Assembly: GCF_023716945.1 (NCBI RefSeq)
Contig: NZ_JAMQQF010000003.1
Span: forward strand, 1-64,000
Direction of reading: 5' to 3'
Origin: Frankia sp. AiPs1
GTDB taxonomy: Bacteria > Actinomycetota > Actinomycetes > Frankiales > Frankiaceae
Length of the DNA stretch: 64,000 nucleotides
Shown: piece after piece, positions 8,486 through 17,191 of the stretch
Position numbering within the stretch: position 1 is the first letter of the stretch
Layout of the letters: each line of letters starts with the position of its first letter
The notes under the pieces: generated by a model
Told to the model about the DNA's origin: nothing
What the model saw: only the letters and a program-made list of their open reading frames with translations
The model's database searches: none
Made by a program: the position numbers and the translations under genes

Positions 8486-9748
8486 ATGAGTAGACCTGTG
8501 TGGACACCAACCACCTATGCTGGTGCTGTCTCGGATGTCGATGCCCGCAAGGTCACCGAGAACCACTACATCGAGCTGAAACGCACTTACGATTTGACCG
8601 ACGCTGCAAAGCGCAAGATGGCAGAGCACGTGGCAGCTCTCGCGCTCGACGGCGGCGTACTCGTCGTTGGCGTAGAGGAAGATGACCTCGGCCGGGCTGT
8701 CGAAGTGGTACCGGTTGACCTTGCGGGGCTTGCCGAGCGCATCGACTCAGCGGCCTTGTACCGCTGCGACCCCCCGGTGGAGGTCACGATTACGCCCTTG
8801 CTCGATCCGGAAGATGAGGATAAGGCAACCGGTATCCTTCTCGTTGAGGTTCCCGCTCATCCGCTCGCACCAATCATGGTTGACGGCCGCTATTTCGGCC
8901 GAGGCGAACGCGGTGTTCGTCGCTTGTTCGACGCCGAGGTTGTGCGTCTACACCAGGCCCGCACGCTCGAATCCAGGCATGCCGAACAGGTGCTTGATGT
9001 GGCTGTCAAGGAAGCGCGTGCGGATCTTCCGCAAGGCAAGATCGGAAGACTCACCATCATCGCAGAGCCGGCACCAATTCGAGAAGTTGACGCCATGAGT
9101 CATGTGTACGCCGAGAACGACTGGTGGCGCTGGCAGCAGGAGGCAGATGATGGCGCCGCGAAATACGTTCAGCTTCATGGATCTTCAGACTCAGGTCTCG
9201 CCGGCTGTCTTTACCTCGGCACGTTCTCTCCGCTTCAGATGTTCAGCGGAGGCACACGGAAAGAGCGCCAGCCGCGAGGTGTGGAAGTAAGAGGAGCGGG
9301 GAGAGGAACGAGCTCTGAACAGAGTGGATACCTACAGCTTCACGAATCAGGTGCGCTTCGCCTCGCGGTCAACAATTTCATCACGCCCAATCGTGAGTAT
9401 TCCAGTGTTTCCGGCTCGACATGTCGAGAACTGGACTGGCACTATATTGTTTCTGTGACGGTTTATGTCATCGGTATGTTCGTCCAGATCCGCCAGGAAG
9501 CCGGGTTTCATAGCCAGCTCGATGTCGGGGTTCATGTGGATGGTCTAACCGGCGTGGTCCCGCGCTCAATCGACTCCGCGTTCTTCCACCGGGGTACCGC
9601 CACCACGTATCGTGCGGATGACTACCGGCGCACCACTCGCATCACCGTGCAGGAGATGGACGGCGATCCGACGGCAGCGATGAACCGACTTTGGGGTCCG
9701 CTTCTGCGCTCCATGGGGCTGGGGGACCGCTTCACTACTTCGCCGTAG
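8486..9748 (+). CDS. Schlafen/AlbA_2-domain protein
   Basis: A 420-residue protein; ATG 8486 chosen over an in-frame TTG at 8477. Residues 20-60 (HYIELKRTYDL, then AALALDGGVLVVGVEEDDLG) form the AlbA_2 (Schlafen-type, formerly AAA_4) fold, followed by V-P-A-H-P and a D-G-R-Y-F-G-R-G strand as in that family. The C-terminal 250 residues match nothing I know. AlbA_2 proteins bind nucleic acid and recur in defence islands, so a role in phage response is plausible but inferred. The gene is visibly less GC-rich than its neighbours and uses more A/T-ending codons, which suggests recent acquisition. It stands alone. Confidence 0.65.
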   Translation: MSRPVWTPTTYAGAVSDVDARKVTENHYIELKRTYDLTDAAKRKMAEHVAALALDGGVLVVGVEEDDLGRAVEVVPVDLAGLAERIDSAALYRCDPPVEVTITPLLDPEDEDKATGILLVEVPAHPLAPIMVDGRYFGRGERGVRRLFDAEVVRLHQARTLESRHAEQVLDVAVKEARADLPQGKIGRLTIIAEPAPIREVDAMSHVYAENDWWRWQQEADDGAAKYVQLHGSSDSGLAGCLYLGTFSPLQMFSGGTRKERQPRGVEVRGAGRGTSSEQSGYLQLHESGALRLAVNNFITPNREYSSVSGSTCRELDWHYIVSVTVYVIGMFVQIRQEAGFHSQLDVGVHVDGLTGVVPRSIDSAFFHRGTATTYRADDYRRTTRITVQEMDGDPTAAMNRLWGPLLRSMGLGDRFTTSP

Positions 9749-9790
9749 CTGTTATACGGCACTCCCCTGACTCGGGGTGCCCACGGTGAT

Positions 9791-10043
9791 CTACCCACGA
9801 ATCAGGCCCGCCTCCAGCCGCGGCCGGACGAACCGCGCTGGGTGCCGCAGCCGTCCGCCCTCGACTGCGCCGTCGACGAGGAACTCCGCCAGCACGGGCT
9901 CGACCGGCCGCACCAACACCGTCCCATTTCGGCTCGTAGACGAGCGGGTGACTTCCTGCGCCGGTCGGGGGCAGCGTGTCGGAGCGCTGGGCCAGCGCCC
10001 GCGGGGTGGGGAAGGGATCGGGATGGCCGCCACGGTGGAGGTG
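9791..10043 (-). pseudogene. Collapsed ATP-dependent DNA ligase
   Basis: The minus strand reads SDTLPPTGAGSHPLVYEPKWDG, where E-P-K-W-D-G carries the adenylation lysine region of ATP-dependent ligases (LigC/LigD type). After a frame change it goes directly into VRPVEPVLAEFLVDGAV, then GRLRHPARFVRPRL, which is the usual C-terminal end of the same family. About 250 central codons are missing, so the gene underwent an internal deletion plus a frameshift and cannot be active. Confidence 0.55.
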
Positions 10044-10139
10044 CACCCGCGGGGCAGCGTCGTCCCAGAAACAGCCCTTCTGGCTTGCCATGCGCCGATA
10101 GGGTTGTGATGCCCCTGTTGCCCAACGTGAGGAGCCGAT

Positions 10140-10553
10140 GTGCGTTGGTCCCCAACCGGATGGATAGCCGAGTTCGCCTCCAAGGATGGCGGTGAGCCGG
10201 CCCGGTTCGGCGTCGAGCGGTGGGCGGCAAATGGCGACGCCATGATCGGCCACGAGTCAGGGCGTCTCGTGGCCGCGCGGAAGCAGCCGGGGTTCCTCGG
10301 AATCCACAAACTGACTGGCGTTGTCGCGGTGGTCCCCGCGGCCCCGGGATGGACGGTTGAGGCCGACATGTTCGGCGACCTCATGCCGTTCACCGCTCCG
10401 ATCGCGGCCTGGGTCCTAACCGACGACGGAGTGGTTCAACCGATCATCGACAAGGGGTGGGAGCCTGGCACCAACCCAGACCCAAGGGGCAGTTGGGCGC
10501 TTCAGGTGGGTGGCAGCTCCCGCCACCACATCGTTCCCCCGCCCACGCCGTAG
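10140..10553 (+). CDS. Hypothetical protein of about 137 residues
   Basis: Starts at GTG 10140 after a good GAGG ribosome-binding site. The sequence is rich in beta-strand-like segments (FGVERWAANGDAMIG, GRLVAARKQPGFLGI, LTGVVAVVPAAPGW, APIAAWVLTDDGVVQ) and lacks membrane segments. The proline-rich tail may be non-native, because the stop adjoins a fragment of the small SMP-like gene. No family recognised. Confidence 0.55.
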   Translation: MRWSPTGWIAEFASKDGGEPARFGVERWAANGDAMIGHESGRLVAARKQPGFLGIHKLTGVVAVVPAAPGWTVEADMFGDLMPFTAPIAAWVLTDDGVVQPIIDKGWEPGTNPDPRGSWALQVGGSSRHHIVPPPTP

Positions 10554-10632
10554 CGGATCGCCCTGCTCGTCGTGGTGCTCGTCCTGCTCGTTACGGCCGG
10601 CTGCGTCCTGCGCCCGCTCGTCGAAGACTATG
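10550..10632 (-). pseudogene. Fragment of the SMP-like small gene
   Basis: The minus strand encodes FDERAQDAAGRNEQDEHHDE, the C-terminal half of the 50-residue SMP-like protein found whole at 6853-7005 and 19565-19717. The N-terminal half and start codon are absent. Confidence 0.5.
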
Positions 10633-10821
10633 GTCGGCCGCCCGCGCCAGACGATCGAGGCCCTGACTCCCAAGGTCGCCGCGATGGCCGAGTACCCGCG
10701 CGACGTTGTGCTGGTGCGGGCCTACCTCGCCGAGGCCCACGTCACGCAGGCCCGCGCCGGGCTCGCCGCCCCCGCGGGGACCGGGGCGGTGCTGGCGGGG
10801 ATCGCCGGTAGTAGAAGCTGA
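10630..10821 (+). pseudogene. Probable gene fragment, helical
   Basis: A 63-residue reading frame (ATG 10630) with the helical stretches QTIEALTPKVAAMAEYPRDV and VLVRAYLAEAHVTQARAGLA. It resembles the last helices of a repeat protein and has no ribosome-binding site. Probably a remnant rather than a working gene. Confidence 0.25.
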
Positions 10822-11126
10822 CGCCGGGTCTACCCCAGGCGAGGCGGCGCCGGCACCGCGGTCACGCCGCGCTCAGGCATGAAGACCCACGCCCTCCACC
10901 GACGCGCGTGTGGGCTCTGGGCTCATCGGCGGCCACCGAATCCGGAGGCGCCGACCGATGCCGCCTCCGGGCTACGCGTGGTCGCCTGCGCCCACCCAGG
11001 CCAGAGCCCAACTCAGGCCGCCACGGCCTGACCCGCGCGGTCGCGTAGCCCGCATCGACCGTGATCATCATGCGGAGTGTGGCCGCCCCGACACCCCTAT
11101 GCAGAGTTTCGTGTACCTTGCCCGGT
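10822..11126. other. Intergenic stretch before the padR-like gene
   Basis: No coding sequence or RNA recognised. Its right end supplies the promoter of the PadR-type regulator. Confidence 0.4.
11114..11119 (+). promoter_or_regulatory. Possible -10 box, leaderless padR-like gene
   Basis: TACCTT fits TANNNT and lies about seven bases before the ATG at 11127. There is no Shine-Dalgarno sequence, consistent with a leaderless message. Confidence 0.3.
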
Positions 11127-11468
11127 ATGGGTAAACGTCGACAGGCCGGGCCGCGGATCACGCTGCCCACCGCGGCGGTCCTGCGGCTCATGCTCGACAA
11201 CCCGACCGCCGACTACTACGGCTTCGCCCTCGCCGAAGCCTCCGGTTTCCCGCCTGGCACGATCTACCCGATCCTCGCCCGCCTCGAGGCCGCCGGCTGG
11301 CTGTCCAGCTACTGGGAGCAAGGCGAACCCGCCGAGCTGGAGCGGCCCCGGCGGCGGATGTACAAGCTGACCGGCTCCGGTGCACTCGCCGCGCGTGAGG
11401 CGCTCACCACCACCCAGCGCCTCCTCGGCGTCCTCCCGACCGTCCTGCCCCAGACAGGACCGGCGTGA
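11127..11468 (+). CDS. PadR-family transcriptional regulator
   Basis: A 113-residue winged-helix protein. PTADYYGFALAEASGFPPGT and IYPILARLEAAGWL are the DNA-recognition helix and following helix of PadR regulators, and RRMYKLTGSGALAAREAL is the wing and final helix. The family usually represses a neighbouring membrane or transporter gene and often itself. The stop codon overlaps a GTG start of the next frame (GTGA), implying translational coupling with the protein that follows. Confidence 0.8.
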   Translation: MGKRRQAGPRITLPTAAVLRLMLDNPTADYYGFALAEASGFPPGTIYPILARLEAAGWLSSYWEQGEPAELERPRRRMYKLTGSGALAAREALTTTQRLLGVLPTVLPQTGPA

Positions 11469-11989
11469 CCCGCTGTCTCGCCGCCGTCATCGTCGTCGTC
11501 GAAGGTGCCGGCTGCGGCGACACAGTCGGCGTCGGCTTCGGCTGCGGCGTCATCGCCGCCTTCGTCGGCGTCGCAGCCTTAGTGGGTTCCGCCGCGGCCG
11601 TCGCCCGCCTCGCCGACGTCAGCCTCGCCGACGCCATCGTCTTCGCCGTCGCCGGCGGCGAGCCTCTGCAGTCGCGGCGCGCTTCGGGAGCTCGACGGCG
11701 GGAGATGCCGTCCGGGTCGTGGCGCGGCTGGTTTTACCAGGCTGACAGCGCCAGTGAGAGACGACTACGGGTGCACATGAACGCGAACCGGCTCGCCACC
11801 CACCTGCTGGCTCGGGCCTCCCACCGGCTCCCGGAGCCGTTCCGGGAGCGGTTCACCGAGGAATGGCAGGACCATCGCGCCCACTACCAGGGCTGGCGAC
11901 TGCTGTGGTGGGCGCTGTGCGTACGGGCCACGGCGACCCGCACCGCCCGCGAACTACGCCGCGCACAGCTTCCGCACACCGATCGGTGA
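11465..11989 (+). CDS. PadR-linked small membrane protein
   Basis: From the GTG that overlaps the padR stop, the frame gives 174 residues. Two hydrophobic segments lie in the first 60 residues, followed by a basic region whose core is RLPEPFRERFTEEWQDHRAH and WRLLWWALCVRATATRTARE. The second part resembles short proteins found after PadR genes in actinomycetes. A shorter product from ATG 11777 (70 residues) is possible and may be the only conserved part. It probably acts as the membrane partner controlled by the upstream regulator. Confidence 0.4.
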   Translation: MTRCLAAVIVVVEGAGCGDTVGVGFGCGVIAAFVGVAALVGSAAAVARLADVSLADAIVFAVAGGEPLQSRRASGARRREMPSGSWRGWFYQADSASERRLRVHMNANRLATHLLARASHRLPEPFRERFTEEWQDHRAHYQGWRLLWWALCVRATATRTARELRRAQLPHTDR

Positions 11990-12119
11990 TCCAGCACGGC
12001 ACTGCGTCTCGTCTCTCGCCACCCTGATCACGAGCAGAACCATCGATCGTCACATGATGATCGAGCGCTGGGCCCTTCCGCCGCACCCTATGAAGAGTTC
12101 CGGATAGAGGATGTAGCCC

Positions 12120-12362
12120 GTGCCGTCCCCATGGCTCGCCGGCCTACGCGCCGTCGTGCAGCCGGTCGCCGGAGCCCTCCCCGCGATCCTGATCGTGCTG
12201 TTCGCCGGCATCCTCGCCCTCGCCGGCCTGGCCTGCGAACCCGGCCGCCGCTCCTATGCCCTGGCCTACGCCGACCGCCTCGTCGACCTCGCCGCCGTCA
12301 TCATCGGCCGCCCCCGCACCTCACCGGAACCGCCAGCGCTCCCCGGCGACCCGACGGCATAG
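12120..12362 (+). CDS. Small single-pass membrane protein
   Basis: An 80-residue protein from GTG 12120. One hydrophobic span covers residues 15-38 (VAGALPAILIVLFAGILALA), followed by a cytoplasmic-type tail ending in proline-rich sequence. No family recognised. It follows the PadR pair on the same strand at 130 bases and may belong to the same functional group. Confidence 0.45.
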   Translation: MPSPWLAGLRAVVQPVAGALPAILIVLFAGILALAGLACEPGRRSYALAYADRLVDLAAVIIGRPRTSPEPPALPGDPTA

Positions 12363-12507
12363 ACCCATCGGGTGTTTCACCGAAGCTCACGCCGCCGCCG
12401 GCGACCGCGAGCAGGCGGAGAGCTACACCGTCCGGGTGGATCCGCGTCGGCCGAAATTGTCGGTGGCGGTTGGTACGAAGAAGGCCCCACTCGTACGGAG
12501 ATCACCG

Positions 12508-13155
12508 ATGCGGATTCTGTTCGACGCCGTGGCGTGGACGAGCTACGGCCAGTTCTACCTGCACAGCGGCGGCGACGGGTTGGGCCCGGAGATGATCGAA
12601 GCATTCGCCGGGCAGTCCAACGGCCTGTGCGGGGCGGGGTGCCCCGGGGAACTGTTCCTGATAATCGGGCCGCATACCGCCGAGGTTCCGATGCGGATCG
12701 AGGTGCACGACGAGCCCCCGCCGGCCGACGACAGCTGGGAAGACGTCGTCGAGACATCCTTCATCCCGGTGTCACCAGAGCTGTGGCTGGCCAGCTGCAT
12801 GGGCGAGGGTCACGAAGTTGCCGACCTGCCGGCCGTCGGGGTCTATCGGGCCCGGTACAGCGCCGCGGGAATGGACGCCGCCCGGATCGCGGAGGTCGAG
12901 CAGGTCGATTCCGACGAGGCCGCGGGGCCGGTGGACCGCTATTTGCTGCAGCTGTGGCCCGCGCCGCCCGCGCCCGACCGGGTGATCCGCCAGACCAGCG
13001 ACAATGCTGCCCACCACCATGACTGGGCCCGAACGCTCCCGCCGCCGCCGACCGCGGCGCAGAAGGCCGCAGAGGCCGAAGCCACCCGCCAGGCCGAGCG
13101 GGCCGCGCAGGAAGAACGCGAGCGGGCCGCGGTACGCGAGGAGGAGCAGCGGTGA
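12508..13155 (+). CDS. Hypothetical protein with charged C-terminal coiled coil
   Basis: A 215-residue protein. ATG 12508 is chosen because the globular part begins there (MRILFDAVAWTSYGQFYLHS), while the open frame upstream is low-complexity. The centre is beta-rich and acidic (VPMRIEVHDEPPPADDSWED, then ELWLASCMGEGHEVADLP). The last 35 residues are an Ala/Glu/Arg helix likely to form a coiled coil. The stop is followed by the frame of the next, interrupted gene. Function unknown. Confidence 0.6.
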   Translation: MRILFDAVAWTSYGQFYLHSGGDGLGPEMIEAFAGQSNGLCGAGCPGELFLIIGPHTAEVPMRIEVHDEPPPADDSWEDVVETSFIPVSPELWLASCMGEGHEVADLPAVGVYRARYSAAGMDAARIAEVEQVDSDEAAGPVDRYLLQLWPAPPAPDRVIRQTSDNAAHHHDWARTLPPPPTAAQKAAEAEATRQAERAAQEERERAAVREEEQR

Positions 13156-13720
13156 GGCGGCCGACTACCCACGCCGCGGCTTCGCGAGGTCGGAGGCGAC
13201 GCGATCGGCCTGGCCCGGCTGGATCGGGACCTTCTCGATCAGATCGCCGCGGCCACGCCGCGGGAGCAGCGGGCGATCGCCCGCTGGGCAGTCCGACGCG
13301 CCTACACCCACGCCGGCCTCGACCGCGTGGACTGGGTCGCACCGGCGCTGGACGCCCTGGACGCGGGGCGGCCGCTGCCCGCGCCGTTCGACGAACCCGC
13401 CCGGGTCTGGGATTGCTTCGTCCAGGACGAGCGGATCACGCTGACCGAGGCGACGGCGCTCGACGGCGGGCCGATGTTCATGGGCATCTCGCGGCAGGCA
13501 GTGGCGATCCCGACGCTGTTCAACGCCACCAAAACCGATCCGCTGCGCGCCGCCGCGGCCGCTTTGCACGTCGCGGCGGACACCTTCGGCGGCGACCATC
13601 GCGGCCTCCTCGGCGAGGTCATCGGGTGTTCGGCGTGGAGACCCCGCCGTTCACGACGGGGAGGAAACGCCGCTCCATCAAGGTGGGCATGTGTTGATAT
13701 CCATTTCGTAGAATTCTGGT

Positions 13721-14902
13721 ATGGCCCGCTACCGGCTCGATCCGACACCCGAACAGGTCGCCGGGCTCGATGAGCACTGCGGGCATGCGCGCTTTGTCTG
13801 GAACCTTGCAGTCGAACAGCAATCGTGGTGGACGCCCTACCGGGGTAAAGCGCCGAACCATCTGGAACGCTGCCGGCAGTTGACCGCCGCGCGGGCCGTG
13901 TTCGACTGGCTTCGGGCCGGGTCGCAGACGGTTCAACAGCAGGCGCTGCGGGACTTCGACCAGGCCATGCGAAACTTTTTCGCCGGTTCTCACCGGCGGC
14001 CGGGCTTTCGGAAACGTGGCCAGTCCGAGGGTTTCCAGATCGTCGGCAAGATGGCGAAGGTCGAGAAGCTGAACCAGCGATGGTCCCGGTGCTGGGTGCC
14101 GAAGGTCGGCTGGGTGAAGTTCCGTGTGTCGCGGAAAGTCCCGGACTTCAAGTCGTACCGGGCGACCCGGGATCGGGCGGGCCGCTGGCATGTGGCGTTC
14201 GCCGTCGCACCCGAGCCGATCGGCGCGCCCGGGACCGGCGAGGTCGTCGGGGTGGACCGTGGTGTGGCGGTGTCGGCGGCCCTGTCGACCGGGGAACTGC
14301 TGGCCTGCCCCGGGCTGCGGCCGGCCGAGGCCGTCCGGCTGGTCCGGCTGCAACGCCGCATCGCGAAGGCGAAACGCGGATCGAACCGGCGGGCACGGCT
14401 CCGTTCCCAGATCGGCCGGCTGAAAGCCCGGGAGGTCGACCGGCGCAAGGACTGGGTCGAGAAAACCAGCACCAGCCTCGCCCGCCGGTACGACCTGATC
14501 CGCGTGGAAGACCTGCGGATCGGGCAGATGACGAAGTCGGCCCGCGGCACCGTCGAGGCGCCCGGGAAGAATGTCCGGCAGAAAGCCGGGCTGAACCGGG
14601 CGATCCTCGCGAGCGGCTGGGGTCTCCTCGTTCGGCGGTTGGAGCAGAAAGCCCCCGGCCGGGTGGAGAAGGTCCCGGCCGCCTATACGAGTCAGCGGTG
14701 CTCGGCCTGCGGGCATGTGGCGTCGGAATCGCGCGAGAGCCAAGCTCGATTCCGATGTGCCGCCTGCGGGTACACGGCCAACGCCGACATCAACGCAGCA
14801 TGCAATATCGCCGCAGGACGTGCGGTGACTGCGCGGGGAGGCGCCGGATTGCCGGAGCCTGCGAACCGCGAACCTCAACAACGCGAACCCCTGTTCGTCT
14901 AG
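13721..14902 (+). CDS. tnpB: RNA-guided endonuclease TnpB
   Basis: A 393-residue protein of normal family length. The RuvC-like catalytic residues are all visible: D179 in GVDRG, E263 in RVEDL and D356 in NADIN. The zinc finger cysteines C327/C330 (CSAC) and C346/C349 (CAAC) lie between the last two. The N-terminal helical domain begins YRLDPTPEQVAGLDEHCGHA. TnpB uses a right-end RNA to cut DNA next to a short motif and helps the element persist. The gene appears intact and potentially active. Confidence 0.9.
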   Translation: MARYRLDPTPEQVAGLDEHCGHARFVWNLAVEQQSWWTPYRGKAPNHLERCRQLTAARAVFDWLRAGSQTVQQQALRDFDQAMRNFFAGSHRRPGFRKRGQSEGFQIVGKMAKVEKLNQRWSRCWVPKVGWVKFRVSRKVPDFKSYRATRDRAGRWHVAFAVAPEPIGAPGTGEVVGVDRGVAVSAALSTGELLACPGLRPAEAVRLVRLQRRIAKAKRGSNRRARLRSQIGRLKAREVDRRKDWVEKTSTSLARRYDLIRVEDLRIGQMTKSARGTVEAPGKNVRQKAGLNRAILASGWGLLVRRLEQKAPGRVEKVPAAYTSQRCSACGHVASESRESQARFRCAACGYTANADINAACNIAAGRAVTARGGAGLPEPANREPQQREPLFV

Positions 14903-14937
14903 TTGGAATCCCCCGCCTTCAGGCGGGGGAGGACGTC
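14780..14937 (+). ncRNA. Putative right-end (omega/reRNA) guide scaffold of TnpB
   Basis: By analogy with ISDra2-type elements, the 3' end of tnpB together with the right end encodes the guide RNA scaffold. Here that region ends with the hairpin at 14910-14929, and the guide would begin at about 14938 in the flanking gene. The 5' boundary is approximate and no promoter was identified. Confidence 0.45.
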
Positions 14938-15263
14938 AAGGCCACCTTCTTTTCCGACCCCACCGGCAAATGATCGCTGCAGAGGGCCGCGCGGAGAGTA
15001 GTGCCTCGTCGGGTGCTTCTCGTTGTCCCCGGCGACCTGACGGCATTGGGTCATGACCACGATTCGCCGGCCATAACCACTCCGTATGAACGCCCCGGAC
15101 TCGAGAGCTGCTGGTGACGGTTGCTTTTCGTCAGCGGGACCGCCTCGGTAATGCGCACCCGATATGCGCAGATATGCTCTGGTTCGGCAAGAGCGCATCT
15201 CTGTCATTCCGACTGTGCGGTCCGCCTTCTGGCTCTGGCCCGGCGACGAGAAGTGAGGATGCG

Positions 15264-16623
15264 GTGTTCGAGGCGTCGTGGTCACCAGCAGGACCTGTTC
15301 CCCTGCTGGTGACCGGACGGGCAGACGGCGAGCCCACCATGGTCGGAGTCGGCTTCGGGACAGGACTGGCCGACCAACCCGCATCCCAGCTCGGGGTGGT
15401 GGAGCTGCTGGGTACGTGGCTTGTGGTGAACCTGAGCCAGCCGACCGAGAGCGTCGGCGGCGACGGTGGCGTGGAGCGGCCGTACGTCAGTCTCACCACT
15501 TCGCCGGACGTGTGCGTGCTGACGGTGGCTGGGGAATCCGGCCCGGTGGCCGACGTCCTCGGCCGGTTGTTCAACGAGCTTCTGCTCCCCGGCGCCGTCG
15601 AGGTCAGCGACGGGTTGCGTGACCGAGCCCGAGGACATGGCACCGAGTTGCGTCGGTGGCGGTCACATCTCGCTGCTCGCTGGCCGGGAGTTGGTCGGCT
15701 GGCGCACGCCCTGGGTCCGTTGGCTCTCGACGCCCTGGGCGCGGAGGATCTCGAGGCCGCACGTGACCGCTTCGCTGCCGCGCCCCGGGCCTCCTGGACC
15801 AACGACGTCGAGCTGGCCGACTACCTGGCTGCTCGTCAGCCGCCCACGGCCGCGGATCGACCGGCGTTCCTGCTGGCCAGTGAGCCGCGTTCCGCCCCAG
15901 GATGCGTCGTGACACAGCATGAGGGCGAACTGTTCAGCGTCGCGATGCGCGATGATCCGGCCGGACAGATCGCGCTTGCGATCCTGGGCCGAGTGCTGCG
16001 GCGGCGACTGGTCGAATTCGACGCCGTCGCGACAGACATACGGCTGCAGATATCCCGCCTGGGCGGCCACACCGTCATGGCCCATTGCGATGCCGCGGTC
16101 CTGGCAAACCGGGGCGACGCCCTGCGGCGTGGGGTCGTCGAGACCGTCGAGGACATCGCGGCCGGAGCGCTGTCCGTCGAGGAGATCGGTCGAGTCCGGG
16201 CCGACCTTGTCGAGGCCGAACGGAGCGCCGACCCCGCCTACTTCGGGGGTGCGGCCCGGCTGGTCCGGCGCCACCTCGTCGACGGCGACTTCCCGCTGCC
16301 CGCCCGCCTGGCCGCCGACCTCGCCGACACCTCCGACGACGCAGTCCGCGCAGCCCTGGCCGCGGCAGGTCGGCAGCTCCTGCTCGCCGTTCCGTCCGAC
16401 GCGGCCGCCGACCCTGCGGGCCTGCCGTACGAGCTCGCCGAGCGGGTCGCACCACGCCCGGCGTCAGGGCGGCGGTTTCGTGACTGGACCGCACCCGCGC
16501 GCGCTGCGTATCTCCCCGGACCGGATCGGCATCACCGTCCGGATGCCGAGCCGCCGAGAGGGCGAGAAAGGCCGCCGGTGGCCGCGGCAGGTCACCGTGG
16601 AGGCGGGATGGCCGCCTCAGTAG
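15264..16623 (+). pseudogene. M16-like (inactive insulinase-type) protein, probably frameshifted
   Basis: GTG 15264 with GTGAGG upstream starts a protein of two alpha/beta halves. The halves fit the M16 peptidase fold: LLVTGRADGEPTMVGVGFG, SLTTSPDVCVLTVAGESGPV, then RADLVEAERSADPAYFGGAA and DTSDDAVRAALAAAGRQLLL. The HxxEH zinc site of active M16 enzymes is absent, as in the non-catalytic subunits. At about 16480-16500 the original frame turns arginine/proline-rich and runs to 16904 through the next gene. Another frame gives ALRISPDRIGITVRMPSRR and stops at 16623, so a frameshift is likely. If the original frame is used, the C-terminus is aberrant. Confidence 0.5.
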
Positions 16624-16693
16624 ATGGTTACCCGCTACGCACACCTCGTACGAAGCGGAGGCATACAGCCGCGCCCGGTGATAGCGATGGCGC

Positions 16694-17176
16694 ATGGACG
16701 ATCGCCAACGGCTCCTCCGTCTCGTCTCGCTCGTCGCCTGGGCGGGCGAGCGAGACTCGAACGAGTGCGGCCTGCGGTTCGCCAACAGCAGTGACGAGCA
16801 GCAGTGGTACGGCGGTGGCAGAGCGTGGGCGGCCAGGACCGAACGCGGCGAGAACGCGCCTGAGCCCAAAGGTCTCGACCTCCGCACCTCGCTGTGGGCG
16901 TTGACCTCCTGGTACACCGGCGCGGTGTGGAGCGGCAACGATCCGGCGAAGAGGGATCTTGACACCCGGGAGTTTCCCGGCGTCGCCTACTACGCCGTCC
17001 AAGAGCTGCCGGACGACGTGCTGGCCATGCTGGGCCGGACGATCCGCACCTCGCTGCGATTCAACTTCGACGTCGACGAGCTGGAACTGGCTCGCCGATG
17101 GGCCGAGGATGTCAGGGCGACCGCCTGGCGGCTGCTCGTGGCCGAGCGCGAGGACTACTTCGGCCGCTACGAGTAG
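16694..17176 (+). CDS. Hypothetical protein of 160 residues
   Basis: Starts MDDRQRLLRLVSLVAWAGER and contains the helices TSLWALTSWYTGAVWSGNDP and DDVLAMLGRTIRTSLRFNFD, rich in Trp and Tyr with acidic patches. No signal peptide or membrane span. No family recognised. Convergent with the NACHT gene, whose stop lies 16 bases away. Confidence 0.6.
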   Translation: MDDRQRLLRLVSLVAWAGERDSNECGLRFANSSDEQQWYGGGRAWAARTERGENAPEPKGLDLRTSLWALTSWYTGAVWSGNDPAKRDLDTREFPGVAYYAVQELPDDVLAMLGRTIRTSLRFNFDVDELELARRWAEDVRATAWRLLVAEREDYFGRYE

Positions 17177-17191
17177 GCCAGCCACCCGGCT

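Larger units (their letters stand above)
13621..14937 (+). mobile_element. IS200/IS605-superfamily element carrying only tnpB (IS1341-type)
   Basis: About 1317 bases between the two halves of the interrupted gene; edges are certain only to about two bases. Near the left end a hairpin occupies 13642-13661 (CCCCGCCGT/ACGACGGGG, one mismatch). Near the right end a perfect hairpin occupies 14910-14929 (CCCCCGCC-TTCA-GGCGGGGG). Subterminal hairpins and lack of target duplication are hallmarks of IS605-type elements. No TnpA (Y1 transposase) gene is present, so movement would need a transposase supplied from elsewhere. Confidence 0.8.
13152..14973 (+). pseudogene. Gene split by the TnpB insertion element
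   Basis: A protein-coding frame runs from just after 13155 (TPRLREVGGDAIGLARLDRD) through RAIARWAVRRAYTHAGLDRV and FMGISRQAVAIPTLFNATKT to LLGEV at 13620. It resumes in the same frame at 14938 as KATFFSDPTGK and a stop. Removing bases 13621-14937 restores one uninterrupted frame. The start is unclear: GTG 13152 overlaps the previous stop but is one frame off, so a small frameshift near 13170 may also exist. Family unknown; probably formed an operon with the gene at 12508. Confidence 0.6.
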
